Below are positions 8,911 through 16,842 of a DNA stretch of 64,000 nt, in pieces. The DNA is from Streptomyces cinnabarinus. GTDB taxonomy: Bacteria > Actinomycetota > Actinomycetes > Streptomycetales > Streptomycetaceae. The number at the start of each line of letters is the position of its first letter. The stretch's first letter is position 1. The position numbers and the translations under genes were made by a program. The notes under the pieces were generated by a model. It was given only the letters and a program-made list of their open reading frames with translations, was not told the DNA's origin and did no database searches. The stretch is from assembly GCF_027270315.1 (NCBI RefSeq), contig NZ_CP114413.1, positions 3,286,001-3,350,000 on the forward strand. The letters are read 5' to 3'.

Positions 8911-9179
8911 GGGGGCCTCCTTGTCGAGTACGGCGGCCTACGGCCTGTCCTGCGGATCGCGCCGGCCAGGCCCTTGCGGGATACCGCAGCCCTACCCAGC
9001 GGGCGCGACGGCAGACGTACCCGGGCGGAGAAGGTGCCGGTCGTCACATTCCGCTCCGCCGTGACACCTCAAGACTGGGGCAATCCCGCCGCCGCGGCCA
9101 CTCCCGTCGACGCCCGCCGCACCGGGCCGTGAGCGCGGCTCGACCGCCGGTGCACCGGTGGTGAACCGGAGCCGTCCGG

Positions 9180-9815
9180 GTGGTCGATAGAGGGGGTGTG
9201 AGACTGTTCCGCCCCGTGGGGGGCCATCGGGAGAAGGACCAGGGAGACGCCGCTCTCCTGGCCGCCGTCGCGGCCGGGGACGCGGCGGCGATGGCCACGC
9301 TGTACGACCGGCACGCGGGCTGGCTGCACGCCCGGCTGACCCGGCGCTGCGCGGACCCCGAGGTGGTGCGCGAGGTGCTCCAGGACACCTTCGTCACCGT
9401 GTGGCGATCGGCCCGGGCGCACCGCGGTGAGGAGGCGGGCGGCTGGCTGTGGACCATCGCGGCCCGTCGGCTCGTCGACGCGCGGCGGGCACAGGAACGG
9501 GCAGAGCGGCTGCCGACCACGCCGATCGACGAGACACGGGCCGGGTACACACCGGCCGCGTCCGCGCCCTCCGCGGAGGAGAGGGTGCTGGCGGGTCTCG
9601 AGTACGGCGATGTCGGCACCGCTCTGGACCGGATCTCGCCGGAGCTGCGGGAGGTGCTGCGCGCCACGGTGGTGGACGGACTGACGACCCGTGAGACCGC
9701 CCGGCTGCTGGGCATCCCCGAGGGCACCGTCAAGTCCCGGGCGATGCGCGCCCGAGCGGAACTCCGGGCGGCACTCGTCCAGTTGGCCCCGTCCCCGATG
9801 GGAGGCCCGGCATGA
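9180..9815 (+). CDS. ECF-type RNA polymerase sigma factor
   Basis: 211 residues. Region 2 (AMATLYDRHAGWLHARL...EVLQDTFVTVWRSA) is followed by region 4 (LREVLRATVVDGLTTRETARLLGIPEGTVKSRAMRARAELR), with no region 1 or 3. GTG at 9180 has GGAG eight bases upstream; another GTG at 9198 is in frame. Its stop overlaps the next start as ATGA, coupling it to the zinc-finger membrane protein that is probably its anti-sigma factor. The upstream 270 bp contains no other gene. Confidence 0.93.
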   Translation: MVDRGGVRLFRPVGGHREKDQGDAALLAAVAAGDAAAMATLYDRHAGWLHARLTRRCADPEVVREVLQDTFVTVWRSARAHRGEEAGGWLWTIAARRLVDARRAQERAERLPTTPIDETRAGYTPAASAPSAEERVLAGLEYGDVGTALDRISPELREVLRATVVDGLTTRETARLLGIPEGTVKSRAMRARAELRAALVQLAPSPMGGPA

Positions 9816-10660
9816 CCGGCCGGCACGCGCCCGACACCCTGATCGCCCGCTACACGGAGGGCACGCTCCCGGACTCCGACGCCTGCTCCCTGGAGAAGCA
9901 CCTGGAGTCCTGCACGGCTTGCGCGGTCCGCGTGTCCCGGGCGGTGCGCGCGACGGGGGCGGGCCCGGCACTGGCGGAGGTGAGAGAGGCGGTGCTGGGG
10001 GCAGCGCCGGTCACGGCACCGAAGCCTGTCCGCGTTCGCACCCCCCGCCTCCTCTGGGCCGCCGCCCCCGCCGTGCGCGGTGCCTGGCTGCCCGCCGTCC
10101 TGCTCGTGGCGCTCGGGGCGGTGGCGCTGGCGTACGGTGCCGGCTTCGCGGGCGCCCGCCCCCTGCTGCTGGCCGTCGCGCCGGTCGTACCGGTCGCCGG
10201 GGTCGCCCTGTCCTACGGCAGACACGCCGATCCGCTGCATGAACTGGCCGCGTCCACACCGTCCGCCGGACTGCGGCTGGTGCTGACCCGCTCGGCGGTC
10301 GTGCTGGCGGTGAGCCTGCCGCTGCTGACCCTCGCCGGTCTGCTGCTGCCGTCCTCCGGCGCCCCGGGTGCCGCCGCCTGGCTGCTGCCCGGACTGGCGC
10401 TGACGCTGGCCGCGCTGGCCCTCGGCGGCTGGCTCGGGCTGCGCACGGCGACGGCCGTGACCGGCGGCGGCTGGCTGTGCGCCGTCCTCGCACCGGCGCT
10501 CGCGGCCCCCGACGGCGCGGTCTCCCGGCACCTGGCGGACCAGCTCTCCGCCTACGTCGGCGGCCCCGCCACCCAGAGCGGCTGGGCGGCGGCAGCGGCC
10601 CTGTGCGCCGCTCTGCTGGCCGCCCGCCGCACCGCGTACGACCGCCTCGAACCGCGCTGA
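9812..10660 (+). CDS. Zinc-finger (ZAS-like) multi-pass membrane protein, probable anti-sigma factor
   Basis: 282 residues. The cytoplasmic N-terminus carries HLESCTACA, the HxxxCxxC zinc motif of ZAS anti-sigma domains (about residues 29-36), then a linker and about six hydrophobic segments in the C-terminal two thirds. Translationally coupled to the ECF sigma gene (4-bp overlap), which supports a sequestration role. Unlike simple anti-sigma factors it has many membrane spans, so it may sense the state of the membrane or of the ABC exporter encoded downstream. Confidence 0.75.
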   Translation: MTGRHAPDTLIARYTEGTLPDSDACSLEKHLESCTACAVRVSRAVRATGAGPALAEVREAVLGAAPVTAPKPVRVRTPRLLWAAAPAVRGAWLPAVLLVALGAVALAYGAGFAGARPLLLAVAPVVPVAGVALSYGRHADPLHELAASTPSAGLRLVLTRSAVVLAVSLPLLTLAGLLLPSSGAPGAAAWLLPGLALTLAALALGGWLGLRTATAVTGGGWLCAVLAPALAAPDGAVSRHLADQLSAYVGGPATQSGWAAAAALCAALLAARRTAYDRLEPR

Positions 10661-10710
10661 CGCGCGTCGTACCGCACCGACACCCACAACTCCCTTTCCC
10701 AGGAGCCCTC

Positions 10711-11490
10711 TTGACCACGATCCAGGTGGCCGGTCTGCGTGTCCGGCACCGCAGAACCGTTGCCCTCGACTCGCTAGACCTCGACTTCGGACCCGGTGTG
10801 CACGGCCTGCTCGGTCCGAACGGCGCGGGCAAGACCTCACTGATCCGGGTGCTCGCCACCGTCGCCGCCCCGACCGGCGGCCGGGTGGAGATGCTCGGCG
10901 CGGACCTCGGCGACCCCGGCAGGCGGGCCGCAGTCCGCCGCCGACTGGGCTATCTGCCGCAGGAGTTCGGCTACTACCCGGGCTTCACCGTGCGCGAGTT
11001 CGTGGCCTACATGGCCTGGCTGAAGGAGATGCCCGCCGCCGACGCCCCGGCCGCCGTCGAGCGCGCGGTCGCCCGGGTCGGGCTCGCCGACCGGATCGAC
11101 ACGAGGATCAGGACGCTGTCCGGCGGCATGATCCGCCGCGTCGGCATCGCCCAGGCCATCGTCAACGACCCAAGCGTGCTGCTGCTGGACGAGCCGACCG
11201 CGGGTCTGGATCCGGAGCAGCGCGTGGAGTTCCGCGAGCTGCTGCGCGAACTGGGCGCCTCGGCCACCGTCCTGGTCTCCACGCACTTGGTCGAGGACGT
11301 GACCGCGGCCTGCACCGAGGTCACCCTCATCGCCGAGGGCCGCCTCGCCTACCGCGGCACCCCCGACTCCCTGAGCGCCCTCGGCGCCACGGCGGACGGC
11401 GTCGGCGACAGCCCCATCGAGCGCGGCTACACCGCGGCCCTGCGCGCCCACCGCGAGTCCTCCCCCCTGGCGGAGGCGACGGCCCGATGA
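10711..11490 (+). CDS. ABC transporter ATP-binding protein
   Basis: 259-residue nucleotide-binding subunit: Walker A GPNGAGKT near residue 37, Q-loop YLPQEFGYYP, signature LSGGM, Walker B VLLLDEPTAGLDPEQ and switch His in STHLVED. TTG start with AGGAG five bases upstream. It resembles exporter ATPases of the CcmA/NatA type. Its stop overlaps the start of the next membrane protein (ATGA), its presumed permease partner. Confidence 0.92.
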   Translation: MTTIQVAGLRVRHRRTVALDSLDLDFGPGVHGLLGPNGAGKTSLIRVLATVAAPTGGRVEMLGADLGDPGRRAAVRRRLGYLPQEFGYYPGFTVREFVAYMAWLKEMPAADAPAAVERAVARVGLADRIDTRIRTLSGGMIRRVGIAQAIVNDPSVLLLDEPTAGLDPEQRVEFRELLRELGASATVLVSTHLVEDVTAACTEVTLIAEGRLAYRGTPDSLSALGATADGVGDSPIERGYTAALRAHRESSPLAEATAR

Positions 11491-12830
11491 CCCTCCTGAC
11501 CCAACGGCCGGAGCGGACCGAGAAGCCGTACCGGCCCACCCACCCCCTGCGCCCCGACTTCGTTCGCGGCTTCGCCCCGCTCGCCGGTGCCGCCGTACTC
11601 CTCACCCTGCTCGTCGCCCTCGCCGAACCGGCGGAGCGCTGGCAGGGCGGCTGGACGGAGACCCGGGACCAGGTGCACGCCGCGGCGACCCTGCTGGGCA
11701 TCCCCCTCGCGCTCGCCGCGGGCTGTTGGCAGGGCGGCCGGGAACGCCGGCGCCGTACCGGCGACCTGCTGGAGACATCCGTACGCGGCTCGCTCGCCCG
11801 CTTCCTCGCCGCGGCCCTCCCGGTCGCCGTCTGGGTGGCCGTGGGACACCTCGTCGCGGCCGGGTCCGCGCTGGTGGCGACCTGGTACTGCGCCACGGGT
11901 GACGGCCCGTACCTGCTCGTGCCGCTCGTGGACACGGTCGTCATGGGCGGCGCGGCGCTCGCGGGGCAGGTGGTGGGCCGGGTGCTGCCCTGGCGTCCGA
12001 CACCACTGCTGCTGGCGGCGGCCGCGTACCTCACCTTCAGCTTCCTGGCCTACGGCGCGCCGGACGCCCTCGGTCACCTCTCCCCGATCGCCGACACCTC
12101 TCACGGGGACGAGCCGGTGTGGTGGCAGCCCCTGGCGGCGGCCGGCTGGACGATCGGTCTCGCCGCGGCCGCGGTCCTCGCGCTGGCCGCCCGCCGCCGC
12201 GCCACGGCCGTACTGCCGCTGGCCGTCGCGACCGCCGCCGGCGTGCTGCTGGTGCAGACCGGCGACGGCCTGCACCGCGCCGACCCGGACGCCGGGCGCC
12301 AGGTCTGCGACACCTCCACCGCCCCGCAGATCTGCGTCAACGCCCGCCACAAGAACCTCCTGCCGCAGCTCACCCAGGCCCTGTCGGGTCTGACGGCACG
12401 CCTTGAGGGCGTACAGAACCTGCCCGTGCGGTTCGAGGACCGGCCCGGCCGGTCCCGCCCGGACGAGGTCCAGTTGCCGATGCTCACCCCGTTCGGCTCG
12501 TCCGTCGTGCGCGGGGAGCTCACCGACCCCGAGCAGTACGCGTGGGAGGCCGGGATGATGCTGATCGGCCGGGCCTGGTGCGACCGTACGGATCCCGTCG
12601 TCGACCGAACCGACCGGGCCGTGGAGCACTACCTCGCACCCAGCCCGGCCGAGGAGCACTTCGACGAACTCGACGCCAAGGGCAGCGCCGCCGACCGCGC
12701 CGAGCTCAAGGCCAGGCAGCAGGCCCGCGCCAAGCTGCTGGCGATGGACGACGAGGAGCGCCGCACCTGGCTGTCGGAGTACTTCGCGACGACCGACCGC
12801 TGCGACCCGAAGGGAGTGCCGACACTGTGA
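11487..12830 (+). CDS. Membrane protein, likely permease partner of the ABC ATPase
   Basis: 447 residues. The first about 250 contain six hydrophobic segments (e.g. LAGAAVLLTLLVALA and PLAVATAAGVLLVQTG). The remaining 190 form a hydrophilic domain ending in a Lys/Arg/Asp-rich helix and a cysteine. No recognised enzymatic motif. Overlaps the ATPase gene by 4 bp and the following gene by GTGA, so the five genes from the sigma factor onward are one coupled operon. Substrate unknown. Confidence 0.65.
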   Translation: MTLLTQRPERTEKPYRPTHPLRPDFVRGFAPLAGAAVLLTLLVALAEPAERWQGGWTETRDQVHAAATLLGIPLALAAGCWQGGRERRRRTGDLLETSVRGSLARFLAAALPVAVWVAVGHLVAAGSALVATWYCATGDGPYLLVPLVDTVVMGGAALAGQVVGRVLPWRPTPLLLAAAAYLTFSFLAYGAPDALGHLSPIADTSHGDEPVWWQPLAAAGWTIGLAAAAVLALAARRRATAVLPLAVATAAGVLLVQTGDGLHRADPDAGRQVCDTSTAPQICVNARHKNLLPQLTQALSGLTARLEGVQNLPVRFEDRPGRSRPDEVQLPMLTPFGSSVVRGELTDPEQYAWEAGMMLIGRAWCDRTDPVVDRTDRAVEHYLAPSPAEEHFDELDAKGSAADRAELKARQQARAKLLAMDDEERRTWLSEYFATTDRCDPKGVPTL

Positions 12831-13336
12831 CGACCGCCGGCCTCACCCTCTACGCCCGCTCCCGCGCCCTCCCGGCCGCGGTCGCCGCCCTGGCCGCCAC
12901 CACGGCCCTGGCCCTGTGGTCAGCCCAGGGCCCGGACCCGGACCGTCCGTTCCCGCCGGCGGCCCTTGCCCCGCTGCTCGCCGCAGCGGCAATCGGCACC
13001 AGCCTCCGCACCCCCTCCGACGAACTCGACCGCACAGCGGCCCGCCCCTGGTGGCGCCCCCGTCTGCTCCACCTGCTGACGCTCACCGCCCTGGCGACAG
13101 CCCTGCTCACCCTGGCCCAGCCCGTCGACCCACCCACCATGATCCGCAACCTCCTGGGCGCCACGGGCCTGACGGCAGGGGCGGCGGTGGTACTGGGGGC
13201 ACGCCTGAGCTGGCTGCCGTTGTTCGGATACGTCATAGCGATGTACCTGGGGATCTCAGGCTGGACAACGGCGGCAGCATTGTTCGTGGCGGGAGGCACC
13301 GCTTACGTAATAAGGGGGCCGCGCAAAACTCCGTAG
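12827..13336 (+). CDS. Integral membrane protein, last gene of the ECF/ABC operon
   Basis: 169 residues with about five hydrophobic segments (AAVAALAATTALALW, AALAPLLAAAAIGTSL, LLTLTALATALLTLA, LGATGLTAGAAVVLGA, YVIAMYLGISGWTTAAALFVAGG). Start GTG at 12827 overlaps the previous stop (GTGA). No family recognised; probably a second membrane subunit of the exporter. Confidence 0.65.
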   Translation: MTTAGLTLYARSRALPAAVAALAATTALALWSAQGPDPDRPFPPAALAPLLAAAAIGTSLRTPSDELDRTAARPWWRPRLLHLLTLTALATALLTLAQPVDPPTMIRNLLGATGLTAGAAVVLGARLSWLPLFGYVIAMYLGISGWTTAAALFVAGGTAYVIRGPRKTP

Positions 13337-13337
13337 T

Positions 13338-13384
13338 TAGGGGCGCGGGGAACTGCGCGACCAGCCCCCACGCACCCGCAGCCG
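13338..13384. repeat. Streptomyces-type intergenic repeat with terminator-like hairpin
   Basis: The segment around GGGGCGCGGGGAACTGCGCG, followed by CAGCCCC and CGCACCCGCAGCCG, is a dispersed intergenic sequence I recognise from many Streptomyces genomes, usually just after stop codons. GGGGC pairs with GCCCC and GCGC with GCGC. It separates the convergent ABC operon and HNH gene and probably terminates transcription. Confidence 0.6.
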
Positions 13385-13408
13385 AACACACACAAAGGCC
13401 CGGATTCA

Positions 13409-13945
13409 TCAGGCAGAAATGCCATCGATCCGGGCCAAAGCATCATCCGCGCCATACGGTTGCAAATACGGCAACCAGCGCGGATCCCTATGCCCGGTCC
13501 CAATGATTCGCCAGGCCAGACCGGACGGCGGAGCCGGTTTGTGCCGCAGCCGCCAGCCGATCTCGAACAGATGACGGTCGGCCTTCACGTGGTTGCAGCG
13601 GCGGCAGGACGCCACCACGTTGTCCCAGACGTGCTTGCCCCCGCGGCTGCGCGGGATGACGTGGTCGACGCTGGTTGCGACGCCACCGCAGTACATGCAC
13701 CGGCCCCCGTCCCGCGCGAACAGCGCCCGCCGGGTAAGAGGAACGGGCCCCCGATAGGGAACCCGGACGAATCGCTTGAGCCGGACCACGCTTGGTGCGG
13801 GGACTGTGACGGTTGCGCTGTGCATGAAGGCGCCGGACTCCTCAAGGCATACGGCCTTGTTTTCGAGGACGAGGACGAGCGCGCGGCGAAGCGGTACGAC
13901 GCCGAGTGGCTCGTACGACGCGTTGAGGACCAGGACATGCGGCAC
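13409..13945 (-). CDS. HNH endonuclease family protein
   Basis: 178 residues. The N-terminal domain (VLVLNASYEPLGVVPLRRAL) is typical of the conserved actinobacterial HNH family, followed by the nuclease fold: CMYCGG, then SVDHVIPRSRGGKHVWDNVVASCRRCNHVK, giving two CxxC zinc pairs and the D-H...N...H signature. GTG start at 13945 with AAGGAGG five bases upstream; longer in-frame starts lack a ribosome site. The biological substrate is unknown. It is chromosomal and shows no mobile-element context. Confidence 0.85.
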   Translation of the reverse strand: MPHVLVLNASYEPLGVVPLRRALVLVLENKAVCLEESGAFMHSATVTVPAPSVVRLKRFVRVPYRGPVPLTRRALFARDGGRCMYCGGVATSVDHVIPRSRGGKHVWDNVVASCRRCNHVKADRHLFEIGWRLRHKPAPPSGLAWRIIGTGHRDPRWLPYLQPYGADDALARIDGISA

Positions 13946-14245
13946 GGATGCCTCCTTGGGCGTCGGCGGCGCGTGGCTCGCGCCGGGACGATCTGTAGTC
14001 AGTCTCCCCTCAGGCCTGGCGAATGCGCCACCATGTCCAGGTAACGGGCTGAGAGTGTTTTCGACCACACCTTTCTTCATCCCCAGGTGAGTACGGTCTC
14101 TCCCCCGAACATTGCAACGATCCACACACGATGCACCGTTAGTGTGGTGGGTCTGCCCCCTCGGTGACCTTTCCGTGACCTTGATGACCTTGACGACCTT
14201 GACCGCCGTACCGGGAGGCAGACGCCATACCTGGAGGTACCCGTC
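13946..14245. other. 300-bp divergent intergenic region with TGACCTT direct repeats
   Basis: Lies between the divergent HNH and mscS genes and holds no convincing gene. TGACCTT occurs at 14165-14171, 14176-14182 and 14185-14191, with a related CGACCTT at 14194-14200, i.e. steps of 11, 9 and 9 bp. This is a plausible direct-repeat operator in front of the channel gene; no regulator can be assigned. Confidence 0.5.
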
Positions 14246-15334
14246 GTGTCCTTGTCCGCCGTCCTGCTGGCCGCCGGCTCCACTCCGTCCCCGTCTCCTT
14301 CACAGACGACACCGGCGGTCCCGTCGCTCCAGGAAGCCCAGGAGAGCGCGACCCACGCCGCGAGCTGGGTCGAGGAGAACTGGTCGACCTGGCTCGCCAT
14401 CAGCCTTCGGGTCCTGCTGATCCTGGTGATCGCGGCGGTACTGAGAGTGGTGGTGCGGCGGGCGATCACCAAGCTCATAGACCGGATGAACCGCACGGTC
14501 TCGGCGGTGGACGGCACGGCGATCGGCGGGCTGCTGGTCAATGTGGAGCGGCGGCGCCAGCGCTCGCAGGCGATCGGCTCGGTACTGCGCTCGGTGGCCA
14601 GCTTCCTGATCATGGGCACCGCGGCCCTGATGATCCTGGGCACGTTCGAGATCAATCTCGCCCCGCTGCTGGCCTCTGCCGGTGTCGCGGGCGTGGCGAT
14701 CGGCTTCGGCGCCCGCAACCTCGTCACCGACTTCCTCTCCGGCGTCTTCATGATCCTGGAGGACCAGTACGGCGTCGGCGACTCGATCGACGCGGGGGTC
14801 GCCTCCGGCGAGGTGATCGAGGTGGGCCTGCGGGTGACGAAGCTGCGCGGCGACAACGGCGAGATCTGGTACGTCCGCAACGGCGAGGTCAAGCGGATCG
14901 GCAACCTCTCCCAGGGCTGGTCCACGGCCGGGGTCGATGTGACGGTCCGCCCGAGCGAGGACCTGGACCGGGTGAAGAGCGTCATCGCCGACGTCGCCGA
15001 GCGGATGAGCAAGGAGGAGCCGTGGAACGAGCTCCTGTGGGGCCCGATCGAGACCCTCGGCCTGGACAGCGTGCTGCTGGAGTCCATGGTGGTCCGGGTC
15101 TCGGCGAAGACCATGCCGGGCAAGGCGCTGACCGTGGAGCGCGAGCTGCGCTGGCGGATCAAGCGGGCCTTCGACGCGGCCGGCATCCAGATGGTCGGCG
15201 GTCCGCTGCCCGTGGAGGACGCGGCCCCGGCCGACCCGACCGCGGGCATGGCGGCGCCGTCGGCCTACGCCAACACCTCCTCGCCGCAGGCCCAGGCGGC
15301 GACGCCGCTCGCGCCGCCGAGCGTGACGAAGTAG
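14246..15334 (+). CDS. Small-conductance mechanosensitive channel (MscS family)
   Basis: 362 residues. After a short periplasmic N-terminus, segments WLAISLRVLLILVIAAVLRVV and VLRSVASFLIMGTAALMILG precede the pore helix and its gate (ASAGVAGVAIGFGARNLVTDFLSG), followed by the cytoplasmic beta domain (EDQYGVGDSI...GEVIEVGLRVTKLR) and an Ala/Pro-rich tail. Opens under membrane tension during hypo-osmotic shock. GTG start with GGAGG eight bases upstream. A strong terminator follows. Confidence 0.93.
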   Translation: MSLSAVLLAAGSTPSPSPSQTTPAVPSLQEAQESATHAASWVEENWSTWLAISLRVLLILVIAAVLRVVVRRAITKLIDRMNRTVSAVDGTAIGGLLVNVERRRQRSQAIGSVLRSVASFLIMGTAALMILGTFEINLAPLLASAGVAGVAIGFGARNLVTDFLSGVFMILEDQYGVGDSIDAGVASGEVIEVGLRVTKLRGDNGEIWYVRNGEVKRIGNLSQGWSTAGVDVTVRPSEDLDRVKSVIADVAERMSKEEPWNELLWGPIETLGLDSVLLESMVVRVSAKTMPGKALTVERELRWRIKRAFDAAGIQMVGGPLPVEDAAPADPTAGMAAPSAYANTSSPQAQAATPLAPPSVTK

Positions 15335-15362
15335 CCGCGAGGCGATAGGGCCTGTCGTCGCG

Positions 15363-15396
15363 CGAAGCCCCGCCGGACCTCTCCGGCGGGGCTTCG
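15363..15396 (+). terminator. Strong hairpin terminator after the MscS gene
   Basis: Fifteen perfectly paired bases (CGAAGCCCCGCCGGA at 15363-15377 with its complement at 15382-15396) around a CCTC loop, 28 bp after the stop. It insulates the csn promoter downstream. Confidence 0.85.
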
Positions 15397-15421
15397 CCGT
15401 ACCCCACCGATGCCGAGGGTC

Positions 15422-15478
15422 TTGACGCCCTCCGCCCGTGGGCCTACCTTCCTCGTCAAACGATAGGAAAGTTTCCTA
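15422..15478 (+). promoter_or_regulatory. csnR promoter and palindromic ROK operator
   Basis: TTGACG (15422-15427), a 17-bp spacer and TACCTT (15445-15450) make a good sigma-70-type promoter. The 15-bp palindrome TAGGAAAGTTTCCTA (15464-15478) lies just after the expected transcription start, where a bound repressor would block it. AGGAAAGTTTCCT-type boxes are known for ROK regulators, including, as I recall, CsnR. No second copy is seen in the csnR-csnE gap, fitting a single operon. Confidence 0.8.
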
Positions 15479-15562
15479 ACAGTGCCACCTCACCCACTCA
15501 CGGCGCCCCCGGCGCCCGAGGCGGCGTGAGAAGCTTCACCCCGAAAGGCAGGTGCAGATCCG

Positions 15563-16774
15563 ATGGCAGGAACCGCCGGTACACCGGGTACCCCGCGCGT
15601 CCTGCGCGCCATGAACGACCGCGCCGCACTGGATCTGCTGCTGGAGCACGGGCCGCTGTCCCGGACCAGGATCGGCAAGCTCACCGGCCTGTCCAAGCCC
15701 ACCGCCTCCCAGCTGCTTGCCCGCCTCGAAGCCGCGGGGCTCGTCCTGGCCACCGGCACCACCGAGGGCCGACCCGGCCCGAACGCCCAGCTCTACGCGG
15801 TCAACCCGGCCGCCGGACACGCGGCGGGGCTCGACGTCACCCCCGAGCGCGTCCTCGCCGCGGTCGCCGACATCACCGGCCGCACCGTCGGCCGGTTCGA
15901 GCTACCGACCCCGGCACGGCGGCCCGCCGGACCCGTCGTCCAGCAGGTCACCGAGGCCCTCGACGGCGCCGTGAAGGCGGCCGGGCTCACCCGCGACGAC
16001 ATCCGCCGCCTGGTCATCGGCACCCCCGGCGCCTTCGACCCGAGCACCGGCCGGCTGCGCTACGCCGCCCACCTGCCCGGCTGGCACTCCCCGAGCCTGC
16101 TCGACGACCTCGCCGCCGCGCTGCCGATGCCGGTGGAGTACGAGAACGACGTCAATCTCGTCGCCGTGGCCGAACAGCGGCTCGGCGCGGCCCGCGGCCA
16201 CGGGGACTTCGTACTGCTGTGGAACGAGGGCGGACTCGGCGCCGCCCTGGTCCTCGGCGGCCGGCTGCACCGCGGCTTCACCGGCGGCGCTGGTGAGGTC
16301 GGCTTCCTGCCGGTGCCGGGCGCGCCCCTGGTCCGCCAGGTGACCCGCACCAACAGCGGCGGCTACCAGGAGCTGGCCGGCGCCCAGGTGATTCCGCGGC
16401 TCGCCCGGGAGCTGGGGATCGGCGACCTGCCCGAGGGGCCGTACACCGAGGTCGCCGCCGCGCTGCTGGCGCGGGCCGCGGACAGCGGCGCCGGGCCCGA
16501 GCGGCAGCTCCTCGCCATCTACGCGACCGGTCTGGCCACCGGTCTCGCCTCGCTCGTCTCCGTGCTCGACCCCGAACTCGTCGTCCTCAGCGGATCCGCT
16601 CTCACCTCGGGCGGCGAACGGCTGCTGGCCCTGGTCCAGGCCGAACTCGCGGAACTCGCCGCGTCCCGGCCCCGGCTGGTGATGGGCGACGTCACCGAAC
16701 ACCCCGTGCTGCGCGGCGCGTTGGAGAGCGCGCTGGCGACAACCCGCGACGAGGTCTTCGACACCTCGCGCTGA
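15563..16774 (+). CDS. csnR: ROK-family repressor of chitosan-oligosaccharide utilisation (CsnR type)
   Basis: 403 residues. Winged HTH at the N-terminus (LSRTRIGKLTGLSKPTASQLLARLEAAGLV), then a ROK sugar-binding domain (AAGLDVTPERVLAAVADITG, NEGGLGAALVLGGRL, IYATGLATGLASLVSVLDPELVVLSG). Gene order (regulator, binding protein, two permeases, GH4, kinase) matches the Streptomyces csnR-K operon, where CsnR represses uptake and chitosanase genes until glucosamine oligosaccharides arrive. It follows the promoter/palindrome and starts the operon; the symbol rests on synteny and family, not alignment. Confidence 0.85.
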   Translation: MAGTAGTPGTPRVLRAMNDRAALDLLLEHGPLSRTRIGKLTGLSKPTASQLLARLEAAGLVLATGTTEGRPGPNAQLYAVNPAAGHAAGLDVTPERVLAAVADITGRTVGRFELPTPARRPAGPVVQQVTEALDGAVKAAGLTRDDIRRLVIGTPGAFDPSTGRLRYAAHLPGWHSPSLLDDLAAALPMPVEYENDVNLVAVAEQRLGAARGHGDFVLLWNEGGLGAALVLGGRLHRGFTGGAGEVGFLPVPGAPLVRQVTRTNSGGYQELAGAQVIPRLARELGIGDLPEGPYTEVAAALLARAADSGAGPERQLLAIYATGLATGLASLVSVLDPELVVLSGSALTSGGERLLALVQAELAELAASRPRLVMGDVTEHPVLRGALESALATTRDEVFDTSR

Positions 16775-16842
16775 CGCAGCGGAAGTCTCTGTAGCAACAG
16801 CCCCCTGATTTCCCCGATTCCCCTTCAAAGGGAGACCTCGTC

